From Saussurea involucrata (taxonomy: Eukaryota; Streptophyta; Magnoliopsida; Asterales; Asteraceae), in the NCBI GenBank assembly GCA_033807775.1, contig CM066322.1, positions 19,829,001-19,893,000 of the forward strand: DNA of 64,000 bases, read 5' to 3'. A program made the position numbers and the translations under genes. The notes under the pieces were generated by a model. The model did no database searches and was not told the origin of the DNA. It saw only the letters and a program-made list of their open reading frames with translations. This document shows positions 33,921-43,325 of the stretch, piece by piece. The stretch's first letter is position 1. Every line of letters begins with the position of its first letter.

Positions 33921-36674
33921 TTAGTCATCATATACGCACAGATTAGGACTTAAACCTAGACTCTGATTGAGAATCCTTTTTACCAAGAATCTACCCATTG
34001 CTGAATCCTTGTTGCAGGTCAGCTTAGTATGTAACATTCCTTGCAGCCTCTTCATGCTGTGATTGTATATTTCATCCACCAGATAGTATTCTTGAGTTGC
34101 AGAGTCAAGTGAGATGACATATACTCCACAGTTTTCATAGAGCATCCAGTTGGTAATGGCTTGAAACTGTGTGTTTATCCTATGCTGAACTGCTTCAGGT
34201 TTGAACATTTGGCACAAGAATTCAAGTACCATTTTAGAGATTGACATCCCTTGCTCAGTCAGCATGTTTTCATATATCCTCATCCCAACTTTGAACATCT
34301 CTTCTAAGTCTGATCTTGAGCAAGTTCTGACAATTTTTCCCCAAGTTGAAAAGACTTCAAATTTTCCATCTGCTCTTTTTATCCTAATGAACTCCTTTCT
34401 ACCATCTTTCAAAGTGTCCCAAAAGATGATTTCAGGAGCCTTAGATGATATTGGTTCAACCTGAAGTGGAATTGGGTTAGAGTCAACACTAGTAATGTAC
34501 AAATCACATTGGGCATCAGTTTGTGATTGTACATTGCTTGATTGCCCTGATGGAGTTGCCACTTCTTCTTCAGCAACTTCTGAGGTTAATTTTTCTTTCA
34601 CTGTTTCCTCCTGGGCCTCTTCTGCAGTTGGCTCTACCCTTGGCTTCTTTTCATTTTTCTTCTGTGAAGTTATGGGCTTGGTGCTTGGTCTTTTCTTTGA
34701 CATCATCTTGGTTCTTTTAAGAGTTTTAACAGCTGCAGGAGTTGGTTCAGCTGTTTTAAGTTTCTCAGCAGCAATAACCATTTCTGCTGCTATGGCTGTT
34801 ACTGCTTCTCTTAGAACATGTAATGATGCTGCTTCAACACTGTTCTTCACAATCCAGTATATTTCTTCATCAATTTCAGCTTGAGTTGTAGTTACTGCTT
34901 CTTGCTCAGTTTCTGCTGCTTTTTCTGTTTGGCCTTCAGCAGCATTAACTGTTTCTGCTGCTTGTTCAAACTCAGCAGTATTAACAGTTTCTGCTGCTGT
35001 GGTTTCTGCTGCTCTTGAAGTTTCTGCTTCTTTAATCATCTCCTCCACCTTTTCTGTCTCCCCCTTATTCTGTGCACTGGACTCCCTCTTAAACTGTGCA
35101 TTATCCATTTCCATCTCATTCTCCATGTGAACTGTCTCCCCCTCAATTTGTGGACCCTTCATTTTCAGTTTTGCTTCTGACTCTGACTCCCCCTTTTTGG
35201 GAGCATCATCAGTTGAAGTTCTTCTTCTCAGCACAAATCTTGCCTTTTTCTTTCTGTGCAGCAGCTTGGTGACCATCTTTTTGAGCTTCTCAATTTGAGA
35301 CTGTTGGTAGGTGACCACAGTCTTCAGTTGCTCAATCTCCTTCCTCTGTGCCATAACATCCAAGTTGACATTGCCAATGGTTTCCATCAATTCAGCATAG
35401 TTATATCTATTCTCACCTTGTTTAGAAGTGTTTACCTTCTTTAAAGGATCCTTGGAAGTTTGGGCAGAAGCCTTCTGCCTAGCAGAAGCACTCACTGCCC
35501 CCTTGGTTTCTTGGCACCTGGGTCCTCCTAATGATTTCTCATTTAGAGTTGCCATGGGGAAGGTCTTATTTATGTTACCACTGTCCTTCTCTGTGCTAGC
35601 AGAAGTAGTGGCAGCCTTAGCACCCATATGCTCATCCTTCTCCTTAGAGAGCACCTTCTTGGGGTTGGGAGACACCCCTGTGGTTTCCCTGTTGATATTC
35701 TCAATTGGAGAATGCTCCAACTGAGGGCTTAAAGGCTTAGGGCTCTGAGTAGGTACATCAAGGGAAGGAACCTTGTGCACCTTTCTTCTTTGAAACCTTT
35801 TGGTGATTGTGGGAGTGGGTTGTTCAAGAATGGACTGAGGGATGTCTTTTGAGATGGAAGGTTGGGATTGGTCATCAGTGGGTGTGTCTAATGAGGGCCT
35901 TGACCCTGATGCCATACCTTCAATTGTGTGGGACACAACCATCATTGTGGAGAACAATGGTGTGTCAACTCCTTCCGAGTCCCTAGGAAGTCTTTTCATA
36001 TTTGAAAAAACCTTCCCTTTAGGGGATTTTGGTACATATACCTCATCAAACTGAGGTAAGTCCATCAATTCCTTGTTAATAACTTCTTGCACAAACCTTG
36101 GATACATGTAAAAGCTCTTTTTGGATTCCAAGTTTGATACAAGATCATTAAAGATCATAGCTGAAAAATTGTACTTTCTGGCAGTGGATAAGCAGACCAA
36201 GGCATATGCAATGGGACTGCTGAACTCACTCCATCCAGTAGTTTTCTTGGAAATACAGTGCATCAGGGTATGAACAAGAAATCTCCATTGGTTAAAAAAT
36301 TTTGACTTGTAGAATTTAAAAACACCAATGGGACCTTCATACCCCATTCTTTGTAAAGTCGAATATAAGTCATCAGAAGATAGAGAGGTTATACCTGAGG
36401 CATCATTCAAGTGAAGAGAGATGCGAATAACCTCCTCTGTGACTTTCAAGGGTTTATCACAAACCCTTGTTCGAATGGTTTTCTGCCCTTCTTCGAAACT
36501 AACAGTGGCATTCTCCCAAAATTGCGTCTGATGTTCGATATAGATGGTTGGGCTCACCGTTAGGGCATAGGAGATGTGCGAGGATTTAAGAAAATCGACG
36601 ATATCGTGGAATCCCGCAGCTTGTTTCGGCTTCTGAAGCATGGCTATTTCATTGTGCTCATCCACAAACTCCAT
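33921..36674 (-). CDS. Extra 3' ORF of SIRE-like element (917 residues, 'envelope-like' position)
   Basis: Intact single frame with ATG at 36674. Residues about 1-230 are a globular region (MEFVDEHNEIAMLQKPKQAA ... FHDIVDFLKSSHISYAL ... NQWRFLVHTLMHCISKK) shared, from memory, with many unnamed SIRE-derived proteins in Asteraceae. Residues about 250-640 are low-complexity, with Ser/Pro/Thr-rich and Lys/Glu-rich segments, a coiled coil (NVDLMAQRKEIEQLKTVV ... QSQIEKLKKMVTKLLHRKKK, about 430-480) and Glu/Ala repeats containing VNTAE and VNAAE. A second globular region follows at the C-terminus (about 760-917). I see no convincing signal peptide or transmembrane helix, so the 'envelope-like' label rests on position only. 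Function is unknown. Confidence 0.85.
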   Translation of the reverse strand: MEFVDEHNEIAMLQKPKQAAGFHDIVDFLKSSHISYALTVSPTIYIEHQTQFWENATVSFEEGQKTIRTRVCDKPLKVTEEVIRISLHLNDASGITSLSSDDLYSTLQRMGYEGPIGVFKFYKSKFFNQWRFLVHTLMHCISKKTTGWSEFSSPIAYALVCLSTARKYNFSAMIFNDLVSNLESKKSFYMYPRFVQEVINKELMDLPQFDEVYVPKSPKGKVFSNMKRLPRDSEGVDTPLFSTMMVVSHTIEGMASGSRPSLDTPTDDQSQPSISKDIPQSILEQPTPTITKRFQRRKVHKVPSLDVPTQSPKPLSPQLEHSPIENINRETTGVSPNPKKVLSKEKDEHMGAKAATTSASTEKDSGNINKTFPMATLNEKSLGGPRCQETKGAVSASARQKASAQTSKDPLKKVNTSKQGENRYNYAELMETIGNVNLDVMAQRKEIEQLKTVVTYQQSQIEKLKKMVTKLLHRKKKARFVLRRRTSTDDAPKKGESESEAKLKMKGPQIEGETVHMENEMEMDNAQFKRESSAQNKGETEKVEEMIKEAETSRAAETTAAETVNTAEFEQAAETVNAAEGQTEKAAETEQEAVTTTQAEIDEEIYWIVKNSVEAASLHVLREAVTAIAAEMVIAAEKLKTAEPTPAAVKTLKRTKMMSKKRPSTKPITSQKKNEKKPRVEPTAEEAQEETVKEKLTSEVAEEEVATPSGQSSNVQSQTDAQCDLYITSVDSNPIPLQVEPISSKAPEIIFWDTLKDGRKEFIRIKRADGKFEVFSTWGKIVRTCSRSDLEEMFKVGMRIYENMLTEQGMSISKMVLEFLCQMFKPEAVQHRINTQFQAITNWMLYENCGVYVISLDSATQEYYLVDEIYNHSMKRLQGMLHTKLTCNKDSAMGRFLVKRILNQSLGLSPNLCVYDD

Positions 36675-36811
36675 GATTCCTGAGGATTCTTGAAAGAAAA
36701 CACAAAGATTCTGGGGAGACTAGGTTAGAACGAGAGAGAAGAAGTAAATGCGAAGAGTCGTTATGAACTTTGGCGGGCACACAGGGGTATTTATATGCCC
36801 TAGATTATCAA
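36675..36811 (-). other. Leader of the extra ORF
   Basis: Non-coding. The plus strand has ggtatttatatgccc at 36787-36801; its minus-strand complement ggcatataaataccc is TATA-like and lies about 125 bp upstream of the ATG at 36674. It could be a separate promoter for this ORF. Confidence 0.5.
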
Positions 36812-37165
36812 AAGCAGTATTAACAACGTAAGCAGTATTAACTACTGAGCAGTATTAACTGCAAGGCAATATTAACTACACAGCAGTAGTAACTACCAAG
36901 CAGTATTAACTACCTAGCAGTATTAACTACCGAGCAGTATTAACTACCAAGCAGTATTAACTACCTAGCAGTATTAACTGCACTAGCAGTATTAACTACT
37001 GAGCAGTATTAACTGCAAAGCAGTATTAACTACACAAGCAGTATTAACTACTGAGCAGTATTAACTACCGAGCAGTATTAACTGCACAAGCAGTATTAAC
37101 TACTAGAACACAGGCAGTATTAACTCTGTACTTGCAGTATTAACTCTGCACAGGCAGTAGTAACT
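36812..37165 (-). repeat. Array of ~20 GTTAATACTGC motifs between pol and the extra ORF
   Basis: On the plus strand the word gcagtattaac (a few gcagtagtaac or gcaatattaac) recurs about 20 times every 16-20 bp, separated by 4-8 variable bases such as taccta, tgcaca, tactga. It is non-coding in all frames for long stretches. The same word occurs in the LTR, gag, pol and extra ORF. Confidence 0.9.
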
Positions 37166-37280
37166 ACCCTTGCACTTTTCTGCACTTGGTAATCTGAGGG
37201 AAACAGAGAATCCTAAGAAAGAAAGTTAGTAGCACCAAATATATGAAGAAATACAGGTATAAAAACAGAAAGTCATAAAT

Positions 37281-40200
37281 TTATTCTAGGTTGATCATGC
37301 CCACACTTGTTACCAAAAAGGTGAATCTACCCACATCAAAAGCTTTTGTGAATAGATCAGCAAACTGGTCATTTGTATGAACTTTAGCAACCTGAATTAA
37401 TTTCTTTTCATTGCAATCTCTTATAAAGTGATACCTTATCTCTATATGCTTTGTTTTTGAGTGTTTGACTGGATTATTAACAATGCTGATAGCACTGTTG
37501 TTATCAATGAAGATTGGAGTGTGAAGAAATGTTACCCCATAGTCCAACATCTGATTTTGAATCCATAGAACCTGAGAGCAGCAGCTTGCAGCAGCTATGT
37601 ACTCAGCCTCTGTGGTAGATAAGGACACTGTGGTTTGTTTCTTACACTGCCAAGATACTAGTCTTGTACCCAAAAACTGACATCCACCTGAAGTAGACTT
37701 CCTATCCATGTTGGCTCCACCCAAATCACTATCTGAATATGCAAGCAAGTCAAAAGAGGATTCATGAGGATACCAGAGACCTAATCTAGGTTGCCCTTTT
37801 AAGTATCTGAATATTCTCTTGACAGCATGAAGGTGTGATTGCTTAGGAGAAACCTGAAATCTGGCACAAACACAGACTGAAAACATAATGTCAGGTCTAG
37901 AGGCTGTGAGATACATGAGAGATCCAATCATTGATCTGTAATGATGGACATCCACATCCTCCCCCTCAAGATCTGTAGTGATCTGTTTATGTGTTTCCAT
38001 TGGTGTGCTTGCTGGCTTTGAGTCTGATAAACCAAACTTGTCCAGGATGTCTTTCACATATTTGGATTGGCTAATAAAAATCCCATCTTTCCTCTGTTTT
38101 ACCTGAAGCCCAAGAAAGAATGTAAGTTCTCCCATGGAACTCATCTTGAAGCTTTTGTGCATCAATTCTTCAAACTCTTTACACATTTGATCATTGGTGG
38201 ATCCAAAGATGATGTCATCCACATAGATCTGAACAAGTAGTGTACCTCTCTTTCTCCTCTTGATAAACAGGGTTTTGTCAATTACTCCTCTTTCAAAGTC
38301 ATTTTTCAAGAGATAGGTAGACAGAGTGTCATACCATGCTCTTGGAGCTTGATGCAAACCATAAAGAGCCTTCTTCAGCTTGTATACTCTGTCAGGGTGC
38401 AATGGATTCTCAAATCCAGGGGGTTGACAGACATATACTTCTTCCTCAATACTTCCATACAGAAATGCACTTTTGACATCCATTTGGTACACTTTGAACT
38501 TCATGTATGAGGCATAGGCTAGAAATAACCTGATTGCTTCAATCCTTGCCACAGGAGCAAAGACTTCCTCATAATCTGTTCCTTCTTCCTGAGTGTACCC
38601 TTGTGCAACCAGTCTAGCTTTGTTTCTGATCACAATCCCTCTGTCATCCTTCTTGTTCCTGAAAATCCACTTGGTGCCAATTGCTCTATGACCTTTTGGA
38701 AGGTCTACCAAGTCCCATACATCCTGTAATTTGAACTGTAGCAGCTCCTCTTGCATTGCCTCTATCCAGCTTGGGTCTTTCATAGCATCATAAGCCTTTT
38801 TGGGCTCAATCTGGGACAGAAAGCATGTAAGAACAGTATTAACTGTATTTTGCTGCTCTTGCAATTCTTGGAGTCTGCTTTGCTTTCTAGTCATCATGGG
38901 AGATGCAATATCTCCAATCACCAACTCAGGAGGATGGTTTTTCTGAGTTCTTGTTGGATGACCAGCTTCCTCTTGAATGTTCTCATCCAGATTTGATTCA
39001 TTTAATTCTGGATTTGATTCTGCTTCTTCAGTCACCTCAGATTCTCTGGAATTTGGACCTGAAGACTGATTTTCCTCTGCTCTCCTCTCTTCTTCATTCT
39101 GAATAGGTTCAGTCTCCTCTTGGTGTTCACAGAATTCAACAGGATCAATGGAAGGGAGTGGAAATATCACAGATTGAATTCTGTGTTCTGATGATGGTGT
39201 ATCCCTTTGTCCTGCATATACATCACTACTGAAACCCAAAGAATTAGTGAGTGAATCAATGTCAAATAGCCAATTAGGACCTGAACCAATAGGATTTGGT
39301 GTGTTCTCATTGCATTTGACATTATCACTTTCTTCAATTATTCTAGAAGAGGTATTAAAAACTCTGTAGGCCTTACTTTGAGATGAATACCCAACAAGAA
39401 AACCATCATCTGCTTTGCTATCAAACTTGCCTAAGTGAGATTTGGTATTGAGAATAGTACAAGGACATCCAAATGGTTTGAAAAATCCAATATATGGTTT
39501 CCTTTTATGGAAAAGCTCATAAGGTGTCTTGTTTTTAGGCTTTACAACTAAAACTCTGTTTTGAACATAGCAGGCAGTATTAACTGCTTCTGCCCAAAAA
39601 GTAATTGGTAACTTTGAATCAGCTAACAGAGATCTAGCAGCCTCAATCAGTGTCCTATTCCTTCTCTCAGCAACACCATTTTGTTGTGGAGTCCTAGGAG
39701 CACTGTATTGTCTCTCAATTCCTTTTTCTTCACAAAAGGTGTTTAGATCAAAATTTTTAAACTCAGTTCCATTATCTGATCTAATGACTTTCACTCTTTG
39801 ATTTGATTGGTTTTCAATTTTGAGAATAAAAGATTTGAACAGTCCACTTGTCTCATCTTTAGTTCTCAGAAAATATACCCAAGTAAATCTAGAATAATCA
39901 TCAACAATAACTAAGCAGTATGATTTCTTGCCAATACTCATCACATTGGTAGGACCAAACAGATCCATATGTAACAGTTGAAGAGGATTTGAGATGGTGT
40001 TTATCTCTTTGGTCTTATGAGAAGTTTTGTGTTGTTTGCCTTTGAGACAAGCAACACAATGATCATCACATGAATAGACTTTGGGTGGCAAACCCCTTAC
40101 AAGGTTATTCTTAACAAGTTTATTCATTGTTTTAAAGTTCATGTGACACATCCTTCTGTGCCAAAGTGATGATTCATCTAAAGAAGCTTTTGAAACTAAA

Positions 40201-40616
40201 CAATTTAGAGATGAATCAGATGAAACACTTTCCAAATCTAAACAATAAACATTATCCTTCCTAGGAGTTCTCAGAAGTATCATGTTTTCATCAACCACTT
40301 TGTATCCAGGAGCAAGGATAATACATTCAGAATCAGTAAACAATATGCTATGCTTCTTGTCACAAACCTGTGATACACTTAACAGGTTGTATCTCAATTG
40401 TTCAACATAGTACACATCTTCAAAGGTCATCTTACCCTTTGAAACATCACCCTTACCACTTATCTTTCCACCAGCAAGATTATCCCCAAATGCAACATGT
40501 CCTCCATCAATCTTTTTGAAATTTTTGAGGCAGGCCATGTTACCTGTCATGTGCCTGGAGCAACCACTATCAACATGCCAAATGCTCTTCCCCTTGAGCT
40601 GTTGGTTGCCCTGCAC
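37281..40616 (-). CDS. pol: Copia pol: protease, integrase, RT, RNase H
   Basis: 1111 residues, uninterrupted. The protease active site is DSG at 16-18 (WHVDSGCSRHMTG). The integrase zinc finger is H153, H158, C187, C190, and the catalytic triad is D218, D281, E317 with the expected 35-residue spacing between the last two. An acidic linker (about 470-590) is followed by RT (WIEAMQEELLQF; KARLVAQGYTQEEGTDYEEV; YVDD at 798-801). RNase H has AYSDSDLGG near 959-966, STTEAEY near 1000-1006 and IDNNSA near 1037-1042. All catalytic positions I can check are present. An in-frame TGA directly precedes the ATG at 40616 and gag is in another frame, so expression needs reinitiation, splicing or recoding. 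Confidence 0.92.
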   Translation of the reverse strand: MQGNQQLKGKSIWHVDSGCSRHMTGNMACLKNFKKIDGGHVAFGDNLAGGKISGKGDVSKGKMTFEDVYYVEQLRYNLLSVSQVCDKKHSILFTDSECIILAPGYKVVDENMILLRTPRKDNVYCLDLESVSSDSSLNCLVSKASLDESSLWHRRMCHMNFKTMNKLVKNNLVRGLPPKVYSCDDHCVACLKGKQHKTSHKTKEINTISNPLQLLHMDLFGPTNVMSIGKKSYCLVIVDDYSRFTWVYFLRTKDETSGLFKSFILKIENQSNQRVKVIRSDNGTEFKNFDLNTFCEEKGIERQYSAPRTPQQNGVAERRNRTLIEAARSLLADSKLPITFWAEAVNTACYVQNRVLVVKPKNKTPYELFHKRKPYIGFFKPFGCPCTILNTKSHLGKFDSKADDGFLVGYSSQSKAYRVFNTSSRIIEESDNVKCNENTPNPIGSGPNWLFDIDSLTNSLGFSSDVYAGQRDTPSSEHRIQSVIFPLPSIDPVEFCEHQEETEPIQNEEERRAEENQSSGPNSRESEVTEEAESNPELNESNLDENIQEEAGHPTRTQKNHPPELVIGDIASPMMTRKQSRLQELQEQQNTVNTVLTCFLSQIEPKKAYDAMKDPSWIEAMQEELLQFKLQDVWDLVDLPKGHRAIGTKWIFRNKKDDRGIVIRNKARLVAQGYTQEEGTDYEEVFAPVARIEAIRLFLAYASYMKFKVYQMDVKSAFLYGSIEEEVYVCQPPGFENPLHPDRVYKLKKALYGLHQAPRAWYDTLSTYLLKNDFERGVIDKTLFIKRRKRGTLLVQIYVDDIIFGSTNDQMCKEFEELMHKSFKMSSMGELTFFLGLQVKQRKDGIFISQSKYVKDILDKFGLSDSKPASTPMETHKQITTDLEGEDVDVHHYRSMIGSLMYLTASRPDIMFSVCVCARFQVSPKQSHLHAVKRIFRYLKGQPRLGLWYPHESSFDLLAYSDSDLGGANMDRKSTSGGCQFLGTRLVSWQCKKQTTVSLSTTEAEYIAAASCCSQVLWIQNQMLDYGVTFLHTPIFIDNNSAISIVNNPVKHSKTKHIEIRYHFIRDCNEKKLIQVAKVHTNDQFADLFTKAFDVGRFTFLVTSVGMINLE

Positions 40617-40752
40617 ATCAAGATAAATCAGTTAGTTTTATTTGGAACCCAAGCCGAAGTGGTCTTGGGTCTCCCTTGCTCATCAAAGTACTTACACTTG
40701 GTTTTGATGAGATTTTCAAATTTAGGTACTGCTGTGCTGGAGTACTTTGTCA
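40617..40752 (-). other. gag-pol junction with residual coding in a third frame
   Basis: Gag stops with TGA at 40750-40752. A second frame then reads KYFDEQGRPKTTSAWVPNKT to a TGA near 40634, resembling the usual end of SIRE-type gag or start of pol. The pol ATG (third frame) follows. 'gatgcag' at the pol start could also act as a 3' splice site. Confidence 0.6.
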
Positions 40753-43293
40753 AATTATTGGTGTAGCAGCACTAGAAGCAGTATTAACCTCAGAAGTACT
40801 AACAGTGCTAGCAGTACTAATACTGGAAGCAGCAGTACTGTTAGCAGCAGTATCAGCAGTACTAACAGAGGTAGCGGTATTAACAGAGTTAACACTGCTA
40901 GAAGCAGTATTAACAGAGTTAATACTGCTAGCAGCAGTATTATCTGAAGAAGAAGCACTAAAAGTATTAGCAGTACTAACTTTGGAATGATTACTAGCAG
41001 TATTAATACTGCTAGCAACACTAACTTTTGAAGCAGTACTAACAGTGTTAGCAGTACTAACACTGCTAGCAGCAGTATTGTTTTTAGTGCTTTTTGGAAC
41101 CCACATAGTACCACATTCCTTTTCAGTCGTTTTCTTTATGTGGCTTTTGGGTTTATCTTGTTTCTTTGCCACATTTTTCTTTGCAAGCTTTTTATAGCCA
41201 CCATTCTTTCTGTAACCACCAGGTTTTTGAAAAGATCTTTGAGCATTAAACCTTTGGTTAACAGGATTGAAATAACAGTGTTTGGCTAAATGATTTAGCT
41301 TACCACAGATGAAACAAGGTTTTGGCCTGTTAATTCTGTTCAGATCAACTCCTTGTCTCATAGCCCACTGGTTATTCCAGTTCCTTTGATTTCCCCTCTG
41401 ATTATCATGTTTTTGAGGCTTGTTCTCTTTAGATTTCCTGCAAGAACACTGTTTACAGATATTGGAGTTCACAACTTTGGGCTGTGTGTAATGAACTCCC
41501 TTTTTCTCTTCAGTCCTTTTGATCTCAGTGTTCTTGACACATGGACTTTCACATTCCTCATCAGAGTCTACTTTGTCAGTCTCATCCTCAACAACTATTT
41601 CTTTTTCACAAGGATCTATATTAATCTTTAATTCAGGTTCCTTTCTATCCTTGGTCTCTAACAAATCAGACTTAGGAGGTATGTAGTTGTTATTGTAGGG
41701 TGGAGGTGTGGTATTGTACCCTATCCCTACTTTCATCTTGTCATGGATTTGAGCTTTAATGATGGTGTCCATGGTTTTAGAAGCACATGTAAACTTTTCA
41801 ACATCAAGTTTAACCTTTTTAAGCTCTTCTTTTAACTTCTCATTCTCCTCCCCAGACACTTTCAGCTTAATCTCATACTCATTCTTCTCCCACTTCCAAT
41901 AGTTAGTATCATAGGAGTGTTGAAGTTCATTAGCTTGAAAAGCTCTAATTTGTTCCTCAAACCTTTCTACAATCCTAACATAATCTTTCACATCTTTCTC
42001 TAGCCTCTTAAGGTTATCACACATACCCTGATTGTGATCCCTATATCTTTTAACAGCATCAATGCAAGCTTGAGAACAGAGTTTAGATTGTACCTCAGTA
42101 GGAATATCAGATACTTCTGCCATAAGAGCTTGATTCTGACAGGCTTCCTCAGCTTGATCACTCCAATCAAATCTCATTCCTTGTTGAGAAACAAGAGCTT
42201 GAGAGGAGCTTCTGTTTTGGTTTCCATTTGGAGCCTGTTGATTTGATCCTCCACTTCTGCATTCTCTGGCAAAGTGTCCCATCTTGTGACACTTATAACA
42301 CTCAACCTTGGACTTGTCAAAGCCTGCACCATCTTCTCTTCTTTGGGAAAAGTTGTTTCTCCCAGTCCTTTTGATTAATTTCTTCACCCTCATTGATAGC
42401 ATAGCCATCTGCCATTTGATGTCCATCTCTTCCAGATCATCAGCATTAATCTGCTCTAAATCATCATTGATTAGAGAAGAGTGAACATGACTAGAGAAGA
42501 ATGCTTCTAGTACAGAGTCTGTAGTCTTCTCTTGATTAGTTCCACCAGCAACATTAACAGAACCTGCAGTATTAACAGAATCAGGATTAGCAGCATTATC
42601 AGAGGATGAAGATAATAAAGCAGCATTATAAACAAATCCAGATGGCCTTTTCTTGGCTTCAACTTCAGCATCAAATACTCTCAGATCATTGTAGAGGTCA
42701 TCTAGCTCTTTGTCCTCCAATTGGTCATTCTGTCTGAATGAGACTGTGTACATGGTCCATTCTTCTCCCAATGATCTAAGGAACTTTCTATTGACATCAT
42801 CAGCATCCATGTGTACACCCACAGTTGCTAATTCTCCAATTAACTTGTTAAATCTGTCAAAAGTTTGAGTCATAGACTCATTCTTTGCAGACATAAAGTT
42901 CTCATATTGTTGCCTGAGAATAGCCTTTTGATTTCTCTTTGTGCTCTTTGTGCCAGTAAATCTTTTCTCCAGAGCATTCCACAACATCTGTACATCTGTG
43001 CAGTGTTGGAATTGATGTTGGTACTCATTAGTAATAGCCAAAAGCAGAGTGCTTAAGGCCTTCATCTCTGTTTGTCTGACTTTCTTTTCAGCATCTGTCT
43101 TGGGAGGAGGTCTCTTTCCATCTGCTCCAATCTTTCCTTCATTACATGGGCCATTTTCTATGATGTCCCATATTGCATAATCAGTAAGAAGAATGTACTG
43201 CTTGATTCTCAGTTTCCACATGTCAAACTCATTGGGTTTGAGCATGGGAACCTTTGAAACAAGAGTACTGTGAGAATCCATTGAATTGTCCAT
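40750..43293 (-). CDS. gag: Copia gag with two zinc knuckles and motif-rich tail
   Basis: The open frame extends upstream into the LTR (to 43347), but the ATG at 43293 lies 19 bp past the primer-binding site and starts the gag-like MDNSMDSHSTLVSK, so I choose it. Early residues (MLKPNEFDMWKLRIKQYILL; MLWNALEKRFTGTKS; YENFMSAKNESMTQTFDRFN) are the copia UBN2-type capsid region. Zinc knuckles are CYKCHKMGHFAREC and, much later, CFICGKLNHLAKHC. A long coiled coil lies between them (VRIVERFEEQIRAF ... ENEKLKEELKKVKLDVEKFT). The last ~105 residues are Ser/Thr/Ala/Asn/Val-rich, encoded by the element's dispersed motif (repeats of NTASS, VSTA, VNTA). Gag packages the RNA. Confidence 0.9.
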   Translation of the reverse strand: MDNSMDSHSTLVSKVPMLKPNEFDMWKLRIKQYILLTDYAIWDIIENGPCNEGKIGADGKRPPPKTDAEKKVRQTEMKALSTLLLAITNEYQHQFQHCTDVQMLWNALEKRFTGTKSTKRNQKAILRQQYENFMSAKNESMTQTFDRFNKLIGELATVGVHMDADDVNRKFLRSLGEEWTMYTVSFRQNDQLEDKELDDLYNDLRVFDAEVEAKKRPSGFVYNAALLSSSSDNAANPDSVNTAGSVNVAGGTNQEKTTDSVLEAFFSSHVHSSLINDDLEQINADDLEEMDIKWQMAMLSMRVKKLIKRTGRNNFSQRREDGAGFDKSKVECYKCHKMGHFARECRSGGSNQQAPNGNQNRSSSQALVSQQGMRFDWSDQAEEACQNQALMAEVSDIPTEVQSKLCSQACIDAVKRYRDHNQGMCDNLKRLEKDVKDYVRIVERFEEQIRAFQANELQHSYDTNYWKWEKNEYEIKLKVSGEENEKLKEELKKVKLDVEKFTCASKTMDTIIKAQIHDKMKVGIGYNTTPPPYNNNYIPPKSDLLETKDRKEPELKINIDPCEKEIVVEDETDKVDSDEECESPCVKNTEIKRTEEKKGVHYTQPKVVNSNICKQCSCRKSKENKPQKHDNQRGNQRNWNNQWAMRQGVDLNRINRPKPCFICGKLNHLAKHCYFNPVNQRFNAQRSFQKPGGYRKNGGYKKLAKKNVAKKQDKPKSHIKKTTEKECGTMWVPKSTKNNTAASSVSTANTVSTASKVSVASSINTASNHSKVSTANTFSASSSDNTAASSINSVNTASSSVNSVNTATSVSTADTAANSTAASSISTASTVSTSEVNTASSAATPII
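40770..41085 (-). repeat. Motif array inside the gag 3' end
   Basis: About 20 copies of agcagtattaac, agcagtactaac or ctagcagc(a/t) variants, read in one phase as VNTA, VSTA or NTAS. It parallels the non-coding array at 36812-37165. Confidence 0.85.
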
Positions 43294-43311
43294 AGCTTCT
43301 AAGATACCAAT

Positions 43312-43323
43312 GCTCTGATACCA
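43312..43323 (-). other. Primer-binding site, initiator Met tRNA type
   Basis: The minus strand reads TGGTATCAGAGC two bases inside the 5' LTR. Confidence 0.9.
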
Positions 43324-43325
43324 CT

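Noticed and set aside
40755..41114. 119-residue Leu/Val-rich minus-strand frame, membrane-protein-like
   Set aside because: It is an alternative frame of the gag-tail motif array, where gtt/act/gct words read as Leu/Val in another phase.
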